Below are positions 1 to 12,884 of a stretch of DNA of 64,000 nt, one piece after another. The stretch spans positions 7,197,001 through 7,261,000 of the forward strand of contig NC_092674.1 in assembly GCF_964355755.1 (NCBI RefSeq). The letters run 5' to 3'. The translations under genes and the position numbers were made by a program. The first letter of the stretch is position 1, and each line of letters begins with the position of its first letter. This DNA is from Antedon mediterranea (taxonomy: Eukaryota > Echinodermata > Crinoidea > Comatulida > Antedonidae). Under the pieces are notes generated by a model. That model was not told the DNA's origin and did not search any database. It was given only the letters and a program-made list of their open reading frames with translations.

Positions 1-1260
1 GTCTTGTATGTTTATACTGTATGTTATTTTTTCCGTTTACTTTAATACATTACACAAATGGAAAGTAAAGATTTGAAGCATACAAATGTAGATTATTCTA
101 AAAAGACGTTCATTATCTGGCATTAGGTTGGCATATTTTTGGTGTTTTTTGGTGTATATATATTATTTGTACTTAAACACTTTGTTTAAAACTGACTAAT
201 GTTCCTCCTTCGGGACATCCCTATTCAGAGGATATCTCTATAATAAGGAGATCACTTTTCTGGGAAATGAATGAAGGGTGATATGTTAACTCTATTGAGG
301 CATAATAGTATACCCCGTGAGGTGTTCAAAACGGTACTGGGTATGATCAACTAGCATTCGTGTTCCCACCTAATCATCCATTCATAGAAGTACTGATGAA
401 TAATTCAATCTGTGGCAACAATAGAATGGACCAGAGACCTGACTATCTTCGACTTTTAAATAGAAAGTTTGACAAATTTGTTGGGATAGAAATGTATGTT
501 GTGTTCCCTCATATTAGTTCAACTGATACTTGGTGCATGCAGCATCTGATTCCTTTTTAGCTTAAAATTTACATCATAGCAAAGCTAGTCTTGTATTACA
601 CAAACAAATACTATTGATTATTATTAATAATGATTTTTATTAATCGATGATACATCACTTGTAATCACTTTAAATCTAAATAAATAAGATAGAATGTTCG
701 AGTCACTTTGTGATCGCTCCAAGCAGGGAGTTGTTGCATATTGATGTTCAATGGGCATTCCAGACACAGCATGTTCCACTGTGATGGCAGCATTTGACAC
801 CAGGTTGTATAGCATATTAGGCTTTACCTGTCGGCTCAAGCTGTGTCACCTATATGGCCTACCATGCTCTATCAAAATCTAAGGCCAGTCATTGAAATAG
901 ATTTCAGAGGGAACAGGTGGGTTGTGGTGGTGAAAGGATGCAAAGGAACAATATACACTTTCTTGGAAATTTATGAATAGTGGATTTTTAGTGAAAGATT
1001 GTTAATATTTTTAGGCTGCTTCTCATTTTAACTATTTTAGTGTCATCTGTAATATCGCAATACTTTGTGTGCTCCAAAGAATCTTTGGTTTAGAAATAAA
1101 ATACTGTCTGGAATCAAAGGGGTGAGAAAGGGTGATTTTTTCCTCTAGTTTTTTTGTATTCAACCTATCCTGCTCCAACATGTTCAATTCACAGTGTATT
1201 TAAATATATAGATAACCTGTATTGGTTCACAACTTTAAACACTTGATTTAATTAAATATT
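1..1260. other. non-coding AT-rich stretch
   Basis: I see no supported gene here. The open frames at 360-560 (+) and 624-839 (-) are short, lack splice context and resemble no family I know. The stretch ends at a transposable element that starts at 1,261. Confidence 0.5.
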
Positions 1261-2004
1261 CGCCGTGGCTAAAGATACGGTACCGTATTCTAACTTCTGT
1301 TTACTAAAGGTACGGTAAAATTGCATTACGTCATAACCAGCCAATACCTGGTACGTGTGTGACGTCATCGTATAAGGACTTTGGATTTTTTTCATATCGC
1401 GAAAACAGTGATCAACCGCATTTTCTTTATGCTTCATTTATCGCTATTATCGCCGTCGTGTGTGCCAAAAACTAAATGTAGCCTACGTCTGTTATTATTA
1501 TTGAAAAGCCAAAACATGTTGATTTTAATTCTAGAATACAGAAAACCGTTTCAAAAGAGGCCTACGATAGGCCTACTTACTACGTACTATAACCTCATTA
1601 TATGAGTTTGTTTGTGTAGGGAAAGCGATGCCAGGCTGGGGCCAGCTGCATGTGTGCACTGATTTCTGTGACTCAGCCCTGGGGCTACTGTCTAAATCAT
1701 AGTATTTGAGGGCCCCTTTATTGTCCGCATTTGCTTGTTGTTTATGGTCACCATTGTAAACAAAGTTTAATAAAAAATATAGGCCTAAAGGCCATTTGGA
1801 ATAAAAATAAAACCCTCATCGGCGCCGCCGACAGGAATTCTCTACATACAACAGACGCGATAATATGAAAAAAAATCCAAAGTCCTTATACGATGACGTC
1901 TTGCACGTACCAGAACCCCATTGGCTGATTATGACGTAATGCAATTTTACCGTACCTTTAGTAAACAGAAGTTAGAATACGGTACCGTATCTTTAGCCAC
2001 AGCG
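1261..2004. mobile_element. foldback DNA transposon, non-autonomous, MULE-like, 9-bp target duplication
   Basis: The first about 140 bases, beginning CGCCGTGGCTAAAGATACGG, are repeated in inverted orientation at 1,858-2,004 with only a few mismatches. The element is flanked by a perfect 9-bp direct repeat, TTAAATATT, at 1,252-1,260 and 2,005-2,013. Long terminal inverted repeats plus a 9-bp target duplication are typical of Mutator-like elements, though Merlin elements also make 8-9 bp duplications. The about 450-bp interior has no transposase reading frame, so the copy is non-autonomous. The short open frames across the arms are by-products of the repeat. Confidence 0.85.
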
Positions 2005-2454
2005 TTAAATATTATGTTTTATTTCTATTTTTTTTTTTTTAAACTTGTGTTTGAAGTAAAATATACCTAAATCACTTTCGGTATTTTAAAATCATCTGCA
2101 TGGACTATTTCTAAGCATTTACTAATGTATAGCATTACTTAACCCTATGTTGGGTTATGGTTGATGGTTATCATTGATAATTTACCCTCTTTTTTATTCA
2201 AAATACTTCACTGTGATATTATAAAACGTGTTATTTTTTTAGTAGCTGTTCAAATAAGATTTAATCACTGTTCAGAATTTCCTTATATTATCTTTGAATA
2301 GAAAACATACCCCCACATACCAATCATTATAATAACTGATTTATTTTCAACTATTTGTTCCTGGCGCTACTACCGGTACTAGGATAACTTCAAGTTTTCC
2401 TGCTTGTATTTTGAATATCTGTAATATAGTATGTATTATATAACACCTATATAA

Positions 2455-2750
2455 ATTCCTGTCATTTGATTGGACGAATGTGGGTCACATGGCGTGCAAT
2501 AGTACGCACTATTCAACGATCGTTAAATAGTACTTTTTAAAACATTTTTGTGTACGAAAAAAAAACGTCTAGATGTTATATAAAACAAATAATGAATGTT
2601 TTGTATTCGTGTAATGGTACAAATAATGGCACTTGGTGATTGATGAAAGGTTATATCAACTCGGCTTTGCCTCGTTGATATAACCTTTCATCATTCACCT
2701 CGTGCCATTATTTGTACCATTGCACTCATAAACATTCATTATTTGTATAC
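2455..2750. mobile_element. palindromic MITE with about 75-bp arms
   Basis: The right part, 2,585-2,748, is a long near-perfect hairpin. ACAAATAATGAATGTT on the left returns in inverted form as AACATTCATTATTTGT on the right, and the arms meet around 2,660 (GGTTATATCAAC / GTTGATATAACC). The left part, starting ATTCCTGTCATTTGATTGGA, is shared with a second degraded copy at 18,398-18,590, which shows a dispersed family. No coding content. Confidence 0.75.
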
Positions 2751-2962
2751 AATGTAATTGTATGTTTTTTGTCTATATTATAGCTATATATACCTTTTCT
2801 GTCAACTAATCCACTGGACTAGAAATTCAGTTGTACTACTCTGTAGCCATGTATGTAATCGAGGAAAAAATTATTTTTCCTTCATGATGTTACCTGTGCT
2901 GTAAATTGGGTTTAATTGTTGAATATTACTGGGCACATTTAAAGACAATAAGTTACCATACT

Positions 2963-3131
2963 AAAGCTCTGTCTACACTACCAAACGTAATGTGACAAAA
3001 AATGTGACGTGCCCATATAAGATATATAGACATGATGATGTCATATCACGACTATATTTGGGCATATCACTACCATATTTGGGCACATTACATTTTTTGT
3101 CAAACTGGTTTGATAGTGCAGACAGAGCTTA
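2963..3131. mobile_element. AAGCTCTGTCTACAC MITE, copy 1
   Basis: Full-length copy of a family with at least nine members in this window. The ends read AAGCTCTGTCTACACTA and, inverted, AGTGCAGACAGAGCTT. The interior carries the family hallmark, alternating blocks of CATATTTGGGCA and ATATCACTACC around a central TGATGATGTCA. The element is nearly palindromic and codes for nothing. Confidence 0.85.
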
Positions 3132-4130
3132 AGTTTGGCACTTGGGTTTATGCTAAATCATAACAAGGTACAGTATATAGGGTTCAGATTGTTCATTATT
3201 TTAGGTGAGTTTAGGTTTAAGAAAGTGACTTTAATGTCTAATTTCCAAAAGAAAATTGTGGGGATGTTCCATTTCAGGGTGTGGTTCATGGGCTGTACCA
3301 TTTACGGATAGGGATGTTCAATTCAATTAATTTTCTACTATTTGAGTTACATTAGCTCAACGAAAATAGGCTATTGTCTAGGCCTAGTCTCAAAATATTA
3401 TAATGAAACTCTTTTCAATATTTTTTTAGTCCCTGGATAAAAAAGTACATTTTTTATTATATATATTGTTATACTGTACAAAGTATAAAATGTCATTGAA
3501 AGAAGTTCCACATCATTTAACAACTACTATATAGTTCACAATGTGTACTTTATATTATTGGGGCCTACACTATTGAAAATTTAGGGGTAAATTGTTCATA
3601 GGTTTGATAATGTACCATCATTCAAAATTAATTATTATTGAAGAATTTGTTGTAGAAATATTTTGTGAATAACAATTTAATCTATTCAGGCCTATGTGTA
3701 TTGCCAGTTCTTGGCAAGATGGTGTTTGATGATAACATGCAGAATAAATAGCAATTATTAAAGGAGTATACCTACGTATTTCACACATAGGAATTAAATT
3801 ATAATACAGCATCCTTCAAATAGATATTTAGCTGTTGGTCCTATTTGCTCTAATGATTTCTTTAGTTACCGGCACTAAACACCAATTCATTCCTGGCTTT
3901 TGTCCGATATCTATTCTATATAATTATCCTAAATATGAAATAACATTGAAAGTTGTAATAATTGACTTTATTATATTATAGTGTGAATGCCCTTTAATAA
4001 AGCTGGCTGTATACAATAAGCTTAGTTGTACTAGGTCCTTGGTGTATTCAGGATGTACATAGGAAGGAAATAACTGTACTTGGATGTTTGCAGGTTTGGT
4101 AATGTTGATCTCTAACTTACCTGGCTCGCC

Positions 4131-4197
4131 CACAATCCTTTCCTGTTGCCAGGTAGAAGCTAGCCATTTCTCATAGTAATTCCCATCGGATAGCATC
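4131..4197 (-). other. possible orphan coding exon (weak)
   Basis: On the minus strand a reading frame with ordinary protein composition (…YYEKWLASTWQQERIVGEP) ends at a strong donor, CCAG|GTAAGT, and could start after TAGTACAG. Nothing else nearby on this strand extends it and I do not recognise the family. It may be an exon of a gene outside the window, an old pseudogene, or chance. Confidence 0.2.
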
Positions 4198-4998
4198 TCT
4201 GTACTATTTGTAAAGGTAGGTGCCAATATTAATAATTAAAATGTACTATATGGCTCATATATCTATCCAATAGAGATCTATACAATAGGAAAAACTTGGA
4301 CAACAAACTGATAAAATACTAGATTAAAATACTCAATAAAAAAAAAAAAGTTGTTTGTGTACATATAGGGGAAAATTGCAAAAATCAACTTTGGTCATTA
4401 AAAGAATAAGGTTTACAGAGGAATTTGGAGTTGTCAACACAATAGGGGTATATACAATCTTAAAGTAATGGTACATTGGGACCATCTGTTCCTAACAGTC
4501 CTGAATCCTTTTATACTTTTTCTATTCTGTCAAATTGTTATTTGATAAAGGTAATATTAGTCATTGTTAATCTAATCAGTTAAAATTAAAACTCAAGGTA
4601 ACGTTTCATCAGATATTGGTGTTAAATTGTAAAATGCAGTAGTGACATAATACATTATTTCATTCTGAGTTTCGTTTCAAAGACCTTTAACATGGATACT
4701 GAAAATTTGTTGTAAATGAAAGAAAATTAATTGATCAAGCATAAATTATTATTGGAAAGTGAAATTGAAAGATACTTCATAAAAAATCTAGTTTCAAAGT
4801 GATTATCTTGATGGAAAATTAAAAAAATTAAAACTATAATATTCTAGTGTGGTCAATACTTTGGAAGGTTGTATTCATTTTTTAATAATACATTTTTCAA
4901 ATGATACTGCTTCCTAATTTTTACCATATATTTAGAAAACCAAACCAGTCTATTTCGTGCCTAGCTTACCTGGATAAACCAACAATAGATTGACAAAG

Positions 4999-5121
4999 AA
5001 AGTGTGATGTGCCCAAATATGGTAGTTATATGCCCAAATATAGTAGTGATATGACATCATCGTATCCATATATAGGCACATCACAATTTAAACAAGTTTG
5101 ATAGTATAGACAGAGCTTAAG
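4999..5121. mobile_element. AAGCTCTGTCTACAC MITE, copy 2, left end missing
   Basis: Family hallmarks are present: tandem ATGCCCAAATATRGTAGTGAT blocks, the central TGACATCATCGT, and the right terminus GTATAGACAGAGCTTAAG. The left terminal repeat has been replaced by unrelated sequence. Confidence 0.75.
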
Positions 5122-7275
5122 AATGCCTGGTTTTAGTTACAGTTATTGTTTCCATGATAAAACAAACATTTAAATGACTAGAAATAACATTTGATGATAG
5201 GCGGTCCCCTTTTCTAAGTTCCAGAATTGAAAACTACTAACGAAATCCAAATGAATGTGTGTCAATGATCCCAGATAACACGCATATGTAGTGTTATTTT
5301 GGAGTTGATAAAATTAGGTTTTATGGTTTCGAAGAAAGTGCTTTTAAACTTAGGACCCTGGGAAATAAAGGCTTCGTAATCCCTGATCTATATCCATATT
5401 CTATCAACAAATTCATAAAGGAAACATGTATTTACTTTGTAATTTATCTTTTCAAAAGAAATAATACAAAATATGTATATAGCTATAAAGTTGATTTTAA
5501 GATTGTTTATACAGTTATACAATTTTGTAAAATTTATTATCAATTTTGAAGATTTGTATTGATGTACTCCAATTATTCAATCATTTTAATTATTAATAAT
5601 AATAAATAATTAATTATATTATTATTTATTACATATTAAATACAAACTGAAAGAAATTTATACATATTTATTTTGAAAATATTTCATGAGATTTTACCAT
5701 TCACCTGAAACTTAATAATAATAGACCCATGAACAATGTTTTTGTATATTTTATTTACTAATTATTTCAATTTAATTTTATTCAATTGAATAAAGATTAA
5801 ATCTAGTGGCCAACGTCTTCGTTTGACTTTTTTATTTGGAATTCCAACAATTTAGGATTATACGTTTTAGAAATTCTGTTGATAAAAATAGAAAAAAATA
5901 TAAATACTTTTAAAGGTAATGAATATAACTAATTGTAAACTAAGTGAGTTTGCAGTTTTACTTAAATACTTATTAATGGTAGAATAATATTATTATTGTC
6001 ATCCATAAACTCCTGTAACATGTAGTCGTCCAATAGTATTAAAGGAGGAAGCAATTGACCAGGCCTACATCCCGTTGCCATAATACAGCCATTGTGAGCC
6101 AACGATGCCAGGAAAGTTGGATTGTTCCTGTTCTAAGAGTGGTTATCGTTTTCACAGGTCTCTAAACGCTGCTGTAACATCCTTTAGGGTGATATGGTTG
6201 AAAATTATGACAATGCACTACCAGTTTGCTAATTTTGATTATACTCTGTCAAATTGGTTAAATTTATTTATGTAGTGGACCCCCCGAAAAAAAGCAATAA
6301 AAACCAATATAAGTTCCCTTCAATTTGTTTGAATTGATCCAAAGAAATGTGAAATGCTGATTAATAATGGAAAACAAATTTAAATAGTCAGTACAATGTA
6401 TTCCCTTCAATATAAAGCAAGTTCAGTTGGGGAGAGAGATTGCGGGATGGGGGGTTGTGGAAGGGATGTTGCTTGTGGTTTAGAGGAGTTCCAAGCAAGG
6501 TGTGGGGAGCTGGCATTGCAAGGAAAAAAAAGCAATATTAAAATTTGATTAAAAGTTAGTATACTGTAGGTATAATAACAATACAGGTACTCTTTAGTTT
6601 ATGAACTAATTTAAACTCATGACCTATCACAAGAGGGAGGTATTAAATTGGACTGTTCCATTATTTACCTTGTCAGACAATAACCTGGTGAGTGTGCCAA
6701 GGCATATCCTGGTACATTGTACCAAGAGTTGAGAGTGTAAACAATCAAACTATTTTATGTAACGATTCTACCATATCTGTGCAACTGTTGTAAAGGAAAA
6801 TACAAGGGATTACTGTACTGTAGCGGAGATTAGGGAGAATATTATCCATACGGTATGTGGGATATATTTTGTACTATGGTTAATACAGGAATTTGGAGAG
6901 TCAAATCAGTTATGTACTGTCAGTCAGTGTCAGTATTTTATTTTTTGCATTGAATATGAAGAAAAATACCATGGTGTATTATTTTGAAAACTTTAGTGAA
7001 GTGTTGAGGCAATCAAATAAATTGACTTTAAAAATAATACATTAGGTGTATATAGAGCTATACGGTATGTGTTGGTATTATATGTTTTTTACTTTTATCT
7101 ATAAAATATGAAGTGATTATTTTCTTGGGGTTTGAAGGTGGGTGAGGGAAAAGGCGGAGGCTTATATAGATGGCAATTATTAGTTAGTTAGAACTTGGAA
7201 CCTACAGAGTTAGCCCATAGAGAATATATCGATGGTTAGCCTAAGTAAATTCTTGTTTTAAATGTTAATATTAGA
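5122..7275. other. non-coding AT-rich stretch
   Basis: I see no reading frame with coding character on either strand. The base composition is very AT-rich with a few G-rich patches (6,420-6,520). There is no obvious element boundary. Confidence 0.5.
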
Positions 7276-7765
7276 GAGGTTTCGCAATCTTACGAATACG
7301 AAAACGTCACGCACACGTATTCGTTTTCGTAAGCCATAAAAAAATCTGTTTCGCATGGCAACGAAATATTGAGGCGCGTCCAAAATATGACTGCGGTAAA
7401 TTTGAGCGAAGCGCGCAGGTACGTGTTGCTTGGTGCTTGGCTGCCTAGGCCTAGCGTAACATCAAAGCGAGTGAGGACTTTAAAAACTGCTATTTATCAA
7501 AATTGACGTGGCATTTTAGTAAATTACTTTAGTAAATACTTTCAATAAATCTAGTATATTATAATCATGAATAATTCCTGATTCAAATGCAAAATGTGCA
7601 AAATAGATCAAAAACTATACTCGTTTTGTAGTTACGAATATGACTGGTGATATTCTTCAACACGAATACGCTTTACGAATATGAAATAGGGATGAGCTCA
7701 AAAGTTTCACAAATGTGTGACGTATTCGTTTTCGTTATCGTATTCGTAAGATTGCGAAACCTCCC
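7276..7765. mobile_element. inverted-repeat MITE, TIR GAGGTTTCGCAATCTTACGA
   Basis: GAGGTTTCGCAATCTTACGA at the left end is matched by the reverse complement at the right end (GTATTCGTAAGATTGCGAAACCTC). Just inside both ends are further inverted segments rich in ACGAATACG. The element is about 490 bp, with no transposase frame and markedly more CpG than its surroundings. Confidence 0.75.
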
Positions 7766-8569
7766 TATTATAATCTTGGTTTTCTTTATAGGGCTAGTAT
7801 AAATTTTCAGGTTTTTCCTGCAATGTTTTCTATGACTCTAATTGCTTCTAAATAGATGAATAATTATTACTCATATTGTACCTACATTGTTGACAATTAC
7901 TATTCTGAGTGTACAAATTTGTACAATATGAAGAGTCATTGTAATCCATATATTGTATTGTGTAGTTGTTGAATGTATCATATTAATGAGACTAAAACTG
8001 CGTATGAATACTATACAGTTTAAAACAGATATGTTTATTTGTATTAATGAATATAACATTTTAGATCAATATATTCATATGCTATATGCAGTACCACCTG
8101 CTATTCAAACATAGACAAAACATTCAGATAGTTGAGTATAGCTTTATAAGTATTTATAATTTAATAAATCCTATAAAATCCTTGAAATATGCAAATTAAA
8201 TTTGGGTAGGGTACTTAAAAGTGAATCATAACAACTGGATTTATGTCACTTTCCTCTGATCATGTGACTTTAATTGTCAAAGGTCGAGAAGAATCTTGAT
8301 TAGTTCAAATTAACTTATCTGATTAAATTATGTTGAGTTTTTAACTGTTTTCGAGCCTGTTGAGCAACGTATATAATCTAGTAATATTTAGGCTCTCTCT
8401 AGGCTAACTTTATCTTCATTTTATCAACAATCGGTACATTATTTGTTGTTAGTTTATTGGCTTTTGAGTACACCCCTGTTGGAGTGCAAATCATAAGGGT
8501 ACGTTGTTTGGTCGTTTGTGTGGGTTTTTCTCAACACAGTATGCTGATAACAATCAAGATTACATTAGT

Positions 8570-8729
8570 TAGTTTGTATAAGGACTTTATGCGACAACAA
8601 AATGTGGTACGCATATATGGACATGATGATGTCACATAACTACTATATTTGTGCATATCACTACCATATTTGGGCATATCACACTTTTTTCAAACTTTTT
8701 GTTTGTTTGATAGTGTAGACAGAGCTTAA
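8570..8729. mobile_element. AAGCTCTGTCTACAC MITE, copy 3, left end degraded
   Basis: Contains the family blocks GGACATGATGATGTCA, CATATTTGGGCATATCAC and the right terminus GATAGTGTAGACAGAGCTTA. The left terminal repeat is no longer recognisable. The short open frame at 8,457-8,639 partly overlaps it and is not a gene. Confidence 0.7.
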
Positions 8730-8890
8730 AGTTATGTATAGTTTTTCTTCTGCTGGAAAGCATTTGGGCATACTAGGCTACAGTATGTCATTGGGACTTC
8801 AATATAGTACCCTATTTCTATTTTATAAACAGAGTTTTGCATAACTTTTACAATAATACTAGACATGTAACTCGTCACTTTGACGAGTTT

Positions 8891-10467
8891 GGTTATCCGC
8901 CGCGCAAGTGGTGCAACATTAACATTAAGGGGATAGGTTGAGGACAAAAGGAAGTGTTCACGTTGGCATTATGACCTGAACTGAAGAATATGATATGTTG
9001 TTATTGCTGAATTTTATTATTTAAATTCATATATAGTATACACAGTATAATCTGTATCCATATCACATACAGTGACATACAGTGTAGAATAGGTGAAATT
9101 ACGGGACCCGCTATTTATTGCACTTTTTAACATGTTGACGGTTTTAAAATGGAACGCGAAGGTAGCAATTCCGAAAGGAAATTATCTCAGCAACAACGTA
9201 TTAGCGTGTAGAAGAAATTTGAATACGTGAAATATTGATGCGCGCTCTTTTAAATGTAATGAATTATGACGCAAAAGATGAAAATACGACCTTTTTTATT
9301 TAACTGGCCATATGATGACGTCACAACATCCGATTGGCAACATTTTTACATAATTTCGTATCTGCAATCCAATAGCTTCCAGAAAAAGTTTTAATCGTGA
9401 TTATCACATTTTATTCTTACGAGCTATAACAGATTAAAATTTACTGTAAAGATGAAATTGATGCCACACGTGATTTAAATTTTTAGGCATGATGACGTCA
9501 AAAAAATTAAAATATTTTTATCTCATGCGAAAGATAGTTGATTGACCTAGACAATATCAAAATCGGGGTGAAAATGGAAAACGAATAAGTGGAGATGCGC
9601 TCTATTCAATGTGATGAGCTATGACGAAAGATACAAAAATCCTAAATTGTATATTCGCGTGGCCATACGATGACGTCACAATGTCCGGTTAGCCATATTA
9701 ATACCTGATCCGATATCTACAACTCATCTACTTCCAGAATATGTCATCCACAAAAAGTTGACCGTCTAGTTTAGAAATTACGACTGTTTTAAAAAAGGCA
9801 TATTTTAAACGAATTTTTTAACCTTTTCATAAAAAACGCGCGCAAATTGTCCAATTCGACGTGCTCGTATGACGTATCTTTAAGTCAAAATTGTTTAAAA
9901 TTTGGTAAAATTACTAGAAAAGGCTGGAAAAACATAAATCACGCGAAAAAAATACGTTTTCAATGCTACGTGCGCACCGCACACGTAAAAATGTGCGCAC
10001 GCGTGGGAATTTTTTACATGCTTAAAACGACATGAAACGCGTAGAAAGTTGATTATAAATTAATTTTGCGCATTTTGAAATTTTAAATGCGCGTGCGCGC
10101 GTAAATTTGTGTAAAACACGCAATTTTTTTTCAACAGAAATTTAGCGCATGATATAAATTAAACTTTTGCAAAGTTTCACTTTAAAATGTTATTTGGTTT
10201 TTGACATATGTTAAATACGAGAAAATCGTTAAATCGCGCGTACGTCACGTTGCGCAATTGTAAACATCATGAAAAGCTTCGCTTGACGACGTTACATAAA
10301 TGTCAAAATGTTAACATAGTTAACAAAATGTTATGTTTGCAAGTTTTAGAGAAAAGCGTTACACAAAAATCATACAGAAAGAAAGAAGATTAAGAAAAAG
10401 ATGATGATGATGATGATGATTTCGTACAATCACAAGAGGTTATCCTGCAACTTCGTTGCGGATAACC
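8891..10467. mobile_element. CpG-rich element of unknown class with terminal hairpin
   Basis: The region is far richer in CpG than its neighbours. It contains diverged repeats (about 9,236-9,400 and about 9,590-9,745) centred on the palindrome TGACGTCA. Its ends carry GGTTATCCGC (8,891-8,900) and the inverted GCGGATAACC (10,458-10,467). The right end folds into a hairpin (10,438-10,467): GGTTATCC, a bulged T, GCAAC, loop TTC, GTTGC, GGATAACC. A second small hairpin, CTCGTCA-CTT-TGACGAG, lies just left of the left end. A (GATGAT)n tract at about 10,398-10,421 precedes the right hairpin. No transposase or helicase frame is visible, so I cannot assign a class. Confidence 0.5.
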
Positions 10468-10688
10468 AATTACAGATTATTTGACAGTTGGCCAAGCCTA
10501 TAGAATTGTTTGACACAGTTGTCATGGCAACAGGAGCCTGTAACTGACTCCTCGTACTGGGTTTCACCCTTGGGCCAAAAATATTTCAACTTGCATCAAA
10601 ACAAGTAAAGATTTTATTTATAAGTATTCCTTGTTCATCAGTTATCTATATTTTTGGGTAAATTACTGTACATGAACTCTAATATTTA
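10468..10688. other. short non-coding spacer between two elements
   Basis: Nothing gene-like or repeat-like seen. Confidence 0.4.
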
Positions 10689-11023
10689 TTTAAAGATGTA
10701 TTGTCCCCCTGACAAATTTTTGTAAACATTTTTTTGTTGAATATTCCATTTTAATGTCACATAATAATTATCCACATTGACCAAAAATTGAATCGAAAAC
10801 AAAATGTATTTACCTGAAAAAACTGTAATTTTAAGCAAAAAATGGTCAAATTGTCTGCCAGCCAATGGATTTTGGTGAAATTTAACAATTTATTTTGTCA
10901 CTTTATTCCACTTTTTTGTTTAAAGAAGTGATTAACTTTATTAAAACTACAATATAACACATTCAAAGTCTGATTTAATTAATCTTCATTTACCTTGTTT
11001 TTTGGGGACACTACATCTTTAAA
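10689..11023. mobile_element. MITE with TTTAAAGATGTA ends, copy 1
   Basis: The left end TTTAAAGATGTATTGTCCCC is matched at the right by the inverted GGGGACACTACATCTTTAAA. A longer relative with the same ends lies at 61,520-62,046. The target duplication cannot be separated from the palindromic TTTAAA ends. There is no coding potential. Confidence 0.75.
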
Positions 11024-12884
11024 TGAGGATTTAATAATAGAATTATTGGCTGTCGATCATAGTTGTCTTAAGATTGAATATCTTGATACATTTTGATGAA
11101 GATAAATAAATGAAAGTTGAACTTCAAGAATTAAAAAAAAATGGAAATTGTATGATTTTAATATGTATGGAATATGTATTAGATTTCATTAAATGGTTTC
11201 AGTTTAATAAAATTCATTTTTCCAAAATTGTGAATTAAATAAAACGCTCATGTTAATACAGTATATGTATTTGTAATGGTTTATTTAATCATTCTCAACT
11301 TCTACCTGTAGTTACATGCAAACATATCAGGGATTCCTTTACGAGTGGTATAACTTTACTGACCTGTTTTTCCCCTCAAGAATTATGAATTAGTAAAATG
11401 AAACCAATTGCTGCTGTAAATCTAAACTTCTCGGAAAAACATGACTAAAACAAATATCCATGTTTGGTTGGGCATAAGTTTGCCGGGGACACACAATTGG
11501 AAATCTAAAGTGTTTCACATCCTTTATGAATTCCAAAATAAGCTGATGATCTAAGCACTGTCAGTTACACAGTAGACATGATGAGTCATTCCCTGATGGT
11601 CTATCGTATGCAGCAGCCTTCTCATACTGCATGCTGCCGCCGTTGTCGTTACTACTATCTACCGGTTCCGTCTCACATGTTTTAATCAAGAAGAGGCAGT
11701 GTGAATCATGTGCCGTTTAATATTTGTACTATGAATCATTTCAAATTGTGTGCTCAGAGACATACAACTATCTTGTGAATTTATCGTTTTGAAAATTTAT
11801 CCTATAATATTCTTAGCATTTCTGGATTATAATTGGTTATATTTGTGTATGGATTATTATTAATTGAAAGGTAATTTATCATTATTGCTTGATGTTTAGT
11901 ATGTAGTAATTATTGTAAAACCTATGTTGAAGGTTAGGTCTGTGCTGTGTATTAATGCTATATACTATTATGACTACACCCTATGCCTTAGCCTAGACAA
12001 TCAGCTATATTAATTAATATTTATTTTTTTGTTTATCATACAGTATTTGAAACCTACTATAGTGTTAGTGAAGGTTAGGCTTTGTGAGCACTGTGTATAT
12101 ATTCTTAAATTTCACATACTGTACATCCTATGCCTTTTGGAAGCCTAGAGAATTCACTATATTATAATTAGCAATTATTTTTCAATTGGTTTATCTCATT
12201 ATACAGTATTTTATATACATCGTAATATGATATCATTAAAAATAAAAAATAATTTCCTATACTTTATCCAGCTGTTTAGATTTAAATCGTAATTTAGTTA
12301 TTTTTAAACAGAATGTATTCTTGAATTGTCAAGATTTCTTTGAAAATATAATTTATGAATAATTGAGGAAAAAATATGTCTTTGTCTATTGAGGAATTTT
12401 TTATTCATATATGAAGTATGTGTGGATATTAATGAATAGAGGCCAGATTTATTCATCTAATTTGTGTTGTTTGAAACCACTGAGGCGTTGAATTCCTAAC
12501 CATGTGGACACGCCTCCTTGAATATCAGTCATGCTTCACCGATTTCACACTACTTGAAGTAGGTGTGTCAAATCTTATATGAGGTGTTAATAATAATATT
12601 ATAAATGCGAATCAATTTGAACAATATTTATCAAAAAGAAAATTCTTTAAAATGTAAATCTATTTTTTGAAGTTGTCTAAATTTACTTGTCCCTCCATTT
12701 TAAAATTTGTTATTGTGAAGGAGAACTCCCCTTTTCGATGTTTTTATCACGATATTAAATTGAAATTTAAAAAAAAGATTATATCCAAAATTTGAAATGT
12801 TTCTACACTCAAAAAACAAGGTTGTAAGAATCTTCTAGAATTGGCATAAAAAAATAAAATTTAGACGGGATAAAAAATGTTTTC
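11024..12884. other. non-coding AT-rich stretch
   Basis: No supported gene. A small GC-richer patch at 11,620-11,690 (CTGCCGCCGTTGTCG) could be regulatory or a non-coding first exon for the downstream ELF-type gene, but nothing confirms this. Confidence 0.4.

Noticed and set aside
9847-10393. Two plus-strand frames in CpG-rich DNA
   Set aside because: They lie within a repeat-like element; composition and lack of motifs argue against coding.
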